Assembly: GCF_900167135.1 (NCBI RefSeq)
Contig: NZ_FUWZ01000002.1
Coordinates: 1,514,651 to 1,578,650, forward strand
DNA length: 64,000 bases
Direction: 5' to 3'
Source of the DNA: Chitinophaga eiseniae
Lineage (GTDB): Bacteria > Bacteroidota > Bacteroidia > Chitinophagales > Chitinophagaceae
The notes beneath the pieces were generated by a model, which worked only from the letters and a program-made list of their open reading frames with translations, had not been told where the DNA came from and made no database searches. A program made the translations under genes and the position numbers. Positions 58,491 to 64,000 of this stretch are shown here, one piece after another; position 1 is the first letter of the stretch; each line of letters opens with the position of its first letter.

Positions 58491-59564
58491 TTAATGTTTT
58501 TTCAACGACAGACGGGATATAACCGGGAAATGCTCCGACTGCGGCATTTCCAGCACCCGGCATCCTTTGATGCTGAAACGCTGGTCTGGCAGTATGTAAT
58601 CAATGCGCAGGGTGGGCGACAGGTAGGAGAGCGTCCGGCCCCAGCCCATGCCGGTGGCCAGAAAGGCGTCCTGTAGCCCGGCGGCGGCCACACGGTAGCT
58701 GTAGGATGCCGGCGTATCATTAAAATCTCCGGCCACTATCACCGGATAGGGACTGGCGGCGATCAGCGCCGTCAGCTGCTCTACCTGTGATGACCGCCGC
58801 CGGAAAGTAGCTTTCATTTTACTGCCAAGGCTCATCAGCCGCTGTAAGCCGGTTAATTGCAGGTCGCTACGTTCAAGCATATACGAAGTGAACTGAACAC
58901 TGAAAATTCTCACCGTGTCACCATGGACCACTACGTCTGCCTGCAGGAAACTGCGGCCGCTGCGGGGAGCGAGGCTATCGCTGAGGATCATGGCGGCGGC
59001 TGCAACAGGGTAGCGGGAGAACAGCGCTATACCGTAGTGCCACGTATCCCAGTTGGTATGATCAGGGGCAAAATAATGATAAGGATACTGGCCTATCAGC
59101 CGCAGCGAGTCGATATTGTGCGACTTGCCGGGGCCGTCGTTGGTGTAAAACTCCTGCAGGCAGAGAATATCCGGCGAGGCGTCCGCAATCTGCCGGAAAA
59201 TGGCGGTACGGAACGACTGGTTGATGTTATACCCCTGTAACCCCATGCTGCTGCTGTTGTAAGTCATCAGGGTAAAATCAGTGCTGCCAGCTTCAATATG
59301 AAGGTCGGCCTTCGGGGAAAAATGAAGCCCCCAGGTATTTAAAGCCGGGCGGATGCAAAGCAGCAGCGCAATGCCAAGCGCGAAGAAGTACTTTCTTTGC
59401 TGCCGCCAGCACCATAAGATCGGTAATGACAACCCGCAAAAGAGAAAAACGACGGGAAAAACAAGGGCGGCAAATCCGGAAACCCAGTAAGTTCCGGGAT
59501 TAAGCAGCGGCAACCAGGCGCTGGTCAGTAAAAGAATGATGAACAGAGAGCAAACAAACTTCAT
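58491..59564 (-). CDS. EEP superfamily phosphodiesterase, copy 2, membrane-anchored
   Basis: A 357-residue paralogue of the following gene with the same design: a hydrophobic N-terminal part (residues 3-85, three helices) and an EEP domain with 'MTYNSSSMGLQGY', 'LCLQEFYT', 'VAGDFNDTP', 'LRIDYILP' and 'QSEHFPVI'. The Mg-binding Glu of Q-E is kept, whereas the final S-D-H is S-E-H. It follows the second rhomboid gene; a 131-bp AT-rich gap with repeats lies between. Cellular position is presumably the inner membrane. Confidence 0.86.
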   Translation of the reverse strand: MKFVCSLFIILLLTSAWLPLLNPGTYWVSGFAALVFPVVFLFCGLSLPILWCWRQQRKYFFALGIALLLCIRPALNTWGLHFSPKADLHIEAGSTDFTLMTYNSSSMGLQGYNINQSFRTAIFRQIADASPDILCLQEFYTNDGPGKSHNIDSLRLIGQYPYHYFAPDHTNWDTWHYGIALFSRYPVAAAAMILSDSLAPRSGRSFLQADVVVHGDTVRIFSVQFTSYMLERSDLQLTGLQRLMSLGSKMKATFRRRSSQVEQLTALIAASPYPVIVAGDFNDTPASYSYRVAAAGLQDAFLATGMGWGRTLSYLSPTLRIDYILPDQRFSIKGCRVLEMPQSEHFPVISRLSLKKH

Positions 59565-59577
59565 GGAGGGATATTGA

Positions 59578-59690
59578 TATTTAGCTATTTTTTTATTCAG
59601 GTATCTTCCGGGAACGGTAAGTTATCATATTAATCAGCAAGTTGCTCATCAATAACCCTTAAATAACCAAATATTAAAATCAAAATCCCC
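59578..59690. repeat. AT-rich imperfect inverted repeat between EEP and rhomboid genes
   Basis: 'gatatttagctattt' near 59575-59589 and 'aaataaccaaatatt' near 59661-59675 pair at 12 of 15 positions. The words are those seen at 4966-5046 and 1582-1674, so it appears to be a further copy of the same intergenic element. Confidence 0.45.
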
Positions 59691-59695
59691 GGATG

Positions 59696-60631
59696 TTAGT
59701 TGTCGCCCGCCCGCAGCAATGTTTCCCGCTCTTCAGGGGAGAGGGAGTCGAGGCCCATTTCGTTGATCTTATCCAGAATCTCATTGAGCCGTTGCTCCGG
59801 GACCTGACCGATCTTGCGGTAAGGCTGACTTTCCAGCCGGGCAACGATTTTGGCGGCGCTTTTCGGATGGTTGGGATCTATTTGCTGTGCAGCGGGATGG
59901 AAAACGTGTGTCAGTTTAAACAGCAGATGGTTGAACCCTGCGCCCCAGTCATGCCCCTTTCTCCAGCTGTACATGAACAGCAGCCCGGCAATAGCGCCGC
60001 CGGTCAGCTGTACCAGGTAGGCAATGCCGCCCGGGGTAGACACGCTGGTGCCGATGGACAGGCCGGTATACACTATGGTAATGATCCAGAGGGGGATGCC
60101 GCCGGCCAGCAGCGGAAAGATGCGATAGCGCGGAGAAATCAGCGTAGCGCCGGCCGCCATGGCCATTATGCTGGGGGAAGACCCCATAGTGGCTGCGTTG
60201 GGCAGCAGGGTATGCAGGCCGGGAATGGCCTGAATGCCGAGGATATAAAAGAGGTTGCCCACCAGGCCGCCAAACAGGTACATGGGAAGTATCCGCTGAT
60301 GACCGGCGATATGCTGCAGGAAAGTGCCGAAACACCACAGCCATACCATATTGGTGAATACCTGCCAGACTTCTATATGGGAGAAAAGGGAGGTAAGCAA
60401 TGTCCACGGACGCGCCAGCAGTTGGGTAGGGTCAGCCGGCATCCGCAGCCAGTTCATAATATTTTTATAGAAAAGGGCATCTCCTTCTTTCCCTACTTCC
60501 ATGGTATAAATCACCTTGGCGAAAAGCAGGAATATAAAAATAGTAAGATTAACAACCACTAACTGGGTGACCATATTCCGCTCTTCCCCGAGGGAGAGAC
60601 GTGGCATTTTCTCTTTTTCCAACGCATGCAT
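59696..60631 (-). CDS. Rhomboid-fold protein lacking catalytic residues
   Basis: A 311-residue membrane protein with the six-helix rhomboid fold and a soluble C-terminal tail (about residues 255-311). Compared with the active rhomboid encoded just upstream, the G-A-S-G site is G-S-S-P (residues 150-153), the histidine of the H-x3-N oxyanion motif is Gln90, and the catalytic His of H-L-G-G is Gln208. Ser152 is still present but the dyad is broken, so it is probably a non-proteolytic pseudorhomboid that may bind or deliver substrates. The tail 'NEILDKINEMGLDSLSPEER' matches that of other Bacteroidota rhomboids. It is 48 bp downstream of the active rhomboid gene. Confidence 0.85.
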   Translation of the reverse strand: MHALEKEKMPRLSLGEERNMVTQLVVVNLTIFIFLLFAKVIYTMEVGKEGDALFYKNIMNWLRMPADPTQLLARPWTLLTSLFSHIEVWQVFTNMVWLWCFGTFLQHIAGHQRILPMYLFGGLVGNLFYILGIQAIPGLHTLLPNAATMGSSPSIMAMAAGATLISPRYRIFPLLAGGIPLWIITIVYTGLSIGTSVSTPGGIAYLVQLTGGAIAGLLFMYSWRKGHDWGAGFNHLLFKLTHVFHPAAQQIDPNHPKSAAKIVARLESQPYRKIGQVPEQRLNEILDKINEMGLDSLSPEERETLLRAGDN

Positions 60632-60679
60632 GGTACAAGTAATTTACAATACAAAATTACGGCTTAATAAGGTCTTGCG

Positions 60680-61504
60680 TCAATAAAAATCCGTTCGGTT
60701 TCTTTTATTCCAGCCTCTGAGCAACAGGTACGCAAAAAGTGCGCCGCCCAGGTGCGCAAAGTGGGCTACATTATCGTCCGGTGCGTTTTGTACACCGGCC
60801 CATACTTCCGTAAGGATCATAAAGGCCACGAAGTATTTGGCTTTTACCGGGAAAAAATACAGGAAGATGATTGCGTTGGGGAACAGGTAACCAAAAGCGA
60901 ACAGGATACCGTATACCGCGCCGGAAGCGCCTACCACGATACTGTTGCTGTAAGCAATCGTGTATTGTTTGACATAGATTTTTGCCATGTCGATGGCAAA
61001 CTGGTTCCCCTGCGCAATGGCCTCCTTCATGTCATTCATGCTCACATTGGCATTGTCCAGATGGAACTTGCGGTCCAGCGCTACGAAATTATCAAAGGTA
61101 GGATGGTCCAGGAAGGCATTGGCGTATTTGGTCAGCGTCATGTTCTCATAGGTGAGCACACCCATGTAACAAAGCGAAGCACCAATGCCGCAGATCATAT
61201 AGAAAATCAGAAAACGTTTGGAACCCCACCGGTTTTCCAGGGTAGACCCAAACATCCAGAGGGTAAACATGTTCATGAACAGATGCCAGAAGTCACTGGT
61301 AGAGTGCATGAACAGGTGGGTAATGAACTGATGAGGCCGGAATCCCGGTGACCCCCAGTAATGAAGGGCAAAAAGGTCGTTCATATCATACCCGTACCGC
61401 TTGAGCAGGGTGATCTGTACCAACCAAACCAACCCGTTAATGATCAACAGATTTTTGATCACAAGGGGTAAAAACTGAAATTTTCCGGGCCTGTACTCGT
61501 TCAT
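60680..61504 (-). CDS. Rhomboid family intramembrane serine protease (active type)
   Basis: A 274-residue rhomboid. The catalytic Ser194 lies in G-A-S-G, His251 in 'AHLGGAL' and the oxyanion pair His74/Asn78 in H-L-F-M-N. An insert of about 65 residues (about 118-185) separates helices before the active-site helix; this insert is Asp/Asn/Lys-rich and hydrophilic. It cuts membrane proteins inside the bilayer. Its start abuts the rlmD stop with no gap, so the two are translationally coupled. The pseudorhomboid gene follows. Substrate unknown. Confidence 0.9.
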   Translation of the reverse strand: MNEYRPGKFQFLPLVIKNLLIINGLVWLVQITLLKRYGYDMNDLFALHYWGSPGFRPHQFITHLFMHSTSDFWHLFMNMFTLWMFGSTLENRWGSKRFLIFYMICGIGASLCYMGVLTYENMTLTKYANAFLDHPTFDNFVALDRKFHLDNANVSMNDMKEAIAQGNQFAIDMAKIYVKQYTIAYSNSIVVGASGAVYGILFAFGYLFPNAIIFLYFFPVKAKYFVAFMILTEVWAGVQNAPDDNVAHFAHLGGALFAYLLLRGWNKRNRTDFY

Positions 61505-62926
61505 TTATTGCTGATTATTTTCTCTTTTCTTCAGTAACACCACATTTTCGATGTGATGCGTATGCGGAAACATATCTACGGGTTGTACCTTTTCCACCGT
61601 GTACAGTGCATCCAGCAATGCCAGGTCTCTGGCCTGTGTAGCCGGGTTACAGCTTACATATACGATTTTTGGGGCAGCGATTTCCAGCAGTTTGTTGACC
61701 AGTTTTTCGTGCATGCCTGCCCGTGGAGGGTCCGTGATGATCACATCCGGTTGTCCGTGATGCGCAAAAAAGGCGTCGTCACAGATGTCCACCACGTCGC
61801 CGGCAAAAAATTCGGCGTTGCCTACCTGGTTCCGTGCGGCGTTTTCGCGGGCATCGTCAATCGCTTCTTTGATCAGTTCTATGCCTACCACTTTTCCGGC
61901 CTGCCGGGATACAAAAATACCAATACTACCAGTACCACAATACAGGTCGTATACAATTTCCGAACCAGTCAGCCCTGCAAAATCGCGGGTAACTTTATAT
62001 AACACTTCTCCCTGGTAGGTGTTTGTCTGGAAAAAAGATTTCGGGCCAATTTTAAAAACAAAGTCCTCCAGCTTCTCTTCTGCATAACCTTTCCCGAAAT
62101 AAACTTTGGGGTCCAGGTCAAAGATCGAGTCGTTTTTCTTCGGGTTGATGGTATACAGCAGTGTGGTGATGGCTGGCACCGTCTTCAGCAGATGGTCCAG
62201 CAGCGCCACCCTGTTTTCCTTGTCTTCGTGGTGAACCACCAGGTTGACCATGATCTCCCCGGTAGTACACAAACGTACGACCAGGTTCCGCAGCCACCCT
62301 TCCTGCAGGCGGATATCGTAGAAAGACAGTTCGTGTTGTATCGCATATTCCCGGATGGTGTTCCGGATAAGGTTGACCGGCTCCTGCATCAGATAGCAGG
62401 TGTTGATGTCGAGCACCTTATCGAACAATTTGGGCACGTGGAAGCCCAGTGCGGGGCGGACGGGGATTTCGCCGTTGAGGGCGCGCACTTCCTCATTGGT
62501 GAGATACGCCTTGTTGCTGAAGGTAAACTCCAGTTTGTTACGGTAGTGCTCCGTATGGGCCGAGCCGAGGATGGGGCTCATGGCAGGGAGCTCCAGCTTA
62601 CCGATCCGCTGCAGATGGTCCGCCACCTGCTGCTGCTTGTATTCCAGCTGCAGGCTGTAGGGCATCATCTGCCATTTACAGCCGCCACAGGTGCCAAAAT
62701 GCTGGCAGAACGGAGTAATACGTTTGTCGGAGTAACTATGTATATGAACGGCTTTGCCTTCCGCCCAGTCTTTTTTATTTTTGGACAGGCGTACGTCCAC
62801 AATATCGCCGGGCATTACGCCGCCTTCGATAAAGATAACTTTACCGTCATGCCGTGCCAGGGCCTTACCTTCTGCGGCATAGCCGGATACAGGTACTTTT
62901 TCTATTACTACGTTTTTTTTCCTCAC
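61505..62926 (-). CDS. rlmD: 23S rRNA (uracil-5-)-methyltransferase RlmD
   Basis: A 473-residue TRAM-domain SAM methyltransferase. The N-terminal TRAM domain (about 5-65) is followed by an iron-sulfur site with 'CQHFGTCGGCKW' and a further Cys in 'INTCYLM', then a Rossmann fold with 'DLYCGTGSIG', 'DPPRAGM' and the nucleophilic Cys in 'VSCNPATQARDL'. It methylates uridine in 23S rRNA (position by analogy with RlmD/RumA). It leads the rhomboid-EEP run and shares no gap with the rhomboid gene. Close paralogues TrmA and RlmC act on other sites; the Cys set and length favour RlmD. Confidence 0.92.
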   Translation of the reverse strand: MRKKNVVIEKVPVSGYAAEGKALARHDGKVIFIEGGVMPGDIVDVRLSKNKKDWAEGKAVHIHSYSDKRITPFCQHFGTCGGCKWQMMPYSLQLEYKQQQVADHLQRIGKLELPAMSPILGSAHTEHYRNKLEFTFSNKAYLTNEEVRALNGEIPVRPALGFHVPKLFDKVLDINTCYLMQEPVNLIRNTIREYAIQHELSFYDIRLQEGWLRNLVVRLCTTGEIMVNLVVHHEDKENRVALLDHLLKTVPAITTLLYTINPKKNDSIFDLDPKVYFGKGYAEEKLEDFVFKIGPKSFFQTNTYQGEVLYKVTRDFAGLTGSEIVYDLYCGTGSIGIFVSRQAGKVVGIELIKEAIDDARENAARNQVGNAEFFAGDVVDICDDAFFAHHGQPDVIITDPPRAGMHEKLVNKLLEIAAPKIVYVSCNPATQARDLALLDALYTVEKVQPVDMFPHTHHIENVVLLKKRENNQQ

Positions 62927-63023
62927 GGCTGCAAAGGTAAAAGGAAATCATGAATCGTTGGCCGTAAAAGGATATCACAGTTAGCTTTTTTACATGTATT
63001 TTTACATATTGTTACCAATTCCT

Positions 63024-64000
63024 ATGCGTAAGATATTTCTCCTGCTTCTGACAGCACTCTCTATCCAGCTCCACCTGCATGCGCAGGGCTATCAGCTCTC
63101 TATCCGGCTGAAGAACTACAACAGTGGCAAACTGTTCCTGGCCAACTATATGGGACGGACCACCTACCTGGCCGATTCGGCAGAGGTAAACCCCGCAGGG
63201 GAAGTGGTACTGAAAGGCAAAACACCGTTGTATCCCGGTATCTACCTGATCGTATTGCCCGGGAAACAGAAATATGTGGAAACGCTGATCGACAGGCAGC
63301 AGTTCTTCTCCGTGACGATTGATACGGCAGACCTGGTGGGTAAAACTGTCTACAAAGGGTCCCCGGACAACGAGCTTTTCCTGGCTTATAACCGGTTTCT
63401 GTTCCAGCAGGAGTCGCTGACACGCAGCATCACCGACCAGCTGAAAACGGCCCGCACCGCCGCTGATTCTGCCAAGGTGGCGCCGTTGCAGCAGGAACTG
63501 GGCAAAAAACTGCAGGAATACCGCCATGAACTGGTGTCCCAACATCCCCAGGCTATCCTGTCGGCTATTTTCAAGGCGATGAAGGAGCCGGAAATACCGC
63601 AGAAGCCGGAAGGGGAGGATTCTTCCTTTGCTTACCGCTACTTTAAAGGGCATTACTGGGATGAAGTGGAGCTGTCCACAGACCGGCTTGTGAGGACGCC
63701 GGTACTGGAGGCCAAGCTGAAAAAGTATTTCTCCCAGTTGGTGGTGAATATGCCTGATTCCATTATTGTAGACTGCGACGCGCTCCTTGCCCGCACCCGC
63801 AAAAGCAAAGAAGCCTTTAAATACGTGTTGTGGTGGCTCACCTACAACTACGAAAGTTCCCCTTATATGGGCATGGACGCCGTATTTGTGCACCTGGTGG
63901 AGAAGTACTACGTTCCGGGAGACGCTTTCTGGCTGAATGATGAACAACTCAACAAAATCATCAACCGCGCCTATACGCTGGCGCCTAATCTGATCGGCCA
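63024..64000 (+). CDS. DUF4369 / DUF5106 thioredoxin-like protein, C-terminus outside window
   Basis: The first 325 residues of a secreted protein; the 3' end leaves the window. A signal peptide (about 20 residues, ends 'LHA-Q') is followed by a DUF4369 beta-sandwich ('GYQLSIRLKNYNSGKLFLANY', here in part) and a helical DUF5106-like region with 'LFLAYNRFLFQQE' and 'YKGSPDNELF'. In Bacteroidota such N-terminal modules usually precede a TlpA-like thioredoxin with C-x-x-C, which would lie beyond 64000. Likely role: disulfide exchange or heme/thiol handling in the periplasm. It diverges from rlmD by 97 bp. Confidence 0.8.
   Translation, partial: MRKIFLLLLTALSIQLHLHAQGYQLSIRLKNYNSGKLFLANYMGRTTYLADSAEVNPAGEVVLKGKTPLYPGIYLIVLPGKQKYVETLIDRQQFFSVTIDTADLVGKTVYKGSPDNELFLAYNRFLFQQESLTRSITDQLKTARTAADSAKVAPLQQELGKKLQEYRHELVSQHPQAILSAIFKAMKEPEIPQKPEGEDSSFAYRYFKGHYWDEVELSTDRLVRTPVLEAKLKKYFSQLVVNMPDSIIVDCDALLARTRKSKEAFKYVLWWLTYNYESSPYMGMDAVFVHLVEKYYVPGDAFWLNDEQLNKIINRAYTLAPNLIG

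Noticed and set aside
1..64000. CRISPR array, tRNA, rRNA, transposase or prophage genes
   Set aside because: No spaced direct repeats, cloverleaf-like sequences, rRNA signatures or transposase/integrase motifs were seen on either strand.

Overview
The window reads as chromosomal DNA of a Bacteroidota bacterium, most likely a Chitinophaga-like member of the Chitinophagaceae. Base composition is about half GC in genes, with AT-rich gaps. Supporting signs are a type IX secretion (T9SS) sorting domain, S46 dipeptidyl-peptidase, DUF4836, DUF4377/META and DUF4369 proteins, type B succinate dehydrogenase, Bacteroidota-type promoter elements (TTG / TAnnTTTG) and mostly housekeeping core genes. This assignment is by recognition, not by a database search. 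I saw no tRNA, rRNA, CRISPR array, insertion sequence or prophage.

Layout. 1-4955: an oxidative sugar module. A GMC flavoprotein with a four-cysteine cluster, its small subunit and a Tat-exported Gfo/Idh/MocA enzyme (minus strand) diverge from an FGGY gluconokinase-type kinase. 5051-9191: mutL, msrB, a SRPBCC/GyrI fusion and a YciI protein. 9420-13568: a DUF4836 lipoprotein, a two-gene MacB/FtsX-type ABC system whose ATPase lacks the H-loop histidine, and a Dabb protein. 13565-18931: a DUF3857-transglutaminase-DUF2569 fusion, DUF2891, a geranylgeranyl-reductase-like flavoprotein and YbaB, followed directly by an 86-bp perfect inverted repeat. 19266-24313: PepSY membrane protein, a small ORF overlapping a GNAT gene, a lipoprotein, obgE and adk. 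24593-34826: a GH3/beta-lactamase fusion, heme A synthase, a membrane patatin, an alpha/beta hydrolase and typA. 35217-40204: recA with a palindromic upstream site, a PAP2-like membrane protein, rpoN, rnhB and a coiled-coil lipoprotein. 40473-49341: S46 peptidase, then a compact operon of outer-membrane porin, DASS dicarboxylate transporter and succinate dehydrogenase/fumarate reductase C-A-B, then a TIG-like lipoprotein. 49449-62926: a long minus-strand run: duplicated SGNH hydrolase, DUF4377-META protein, SIR2-like protein, AlkB, AlkA, type II glutaminyl cyclase-like protein, cysS, two EEP phosphodiesterases, two rhomboids and rlmD. 63024-64000: start of a DUF4369 protein that leaves the window.

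How genes work together. The porin, transporter and succinate dehydrogenase genes form a plausible route from dicarboxylate uptake to membrane oxidation. AlkA, AlkB and a SIR2-like NAD-binding protein sit in one short co-oriented cassette, the best candidate here for an undescribed functional link (alkylation repair with NAD-based signalling or defence). Several pairs show one intact and one decayed copy: the rhomboid pair (second lacks both key histidines) and the tandem SGNH domains (first lacks the catalytic histidine). All functional calls rest on reading motifs by eye.
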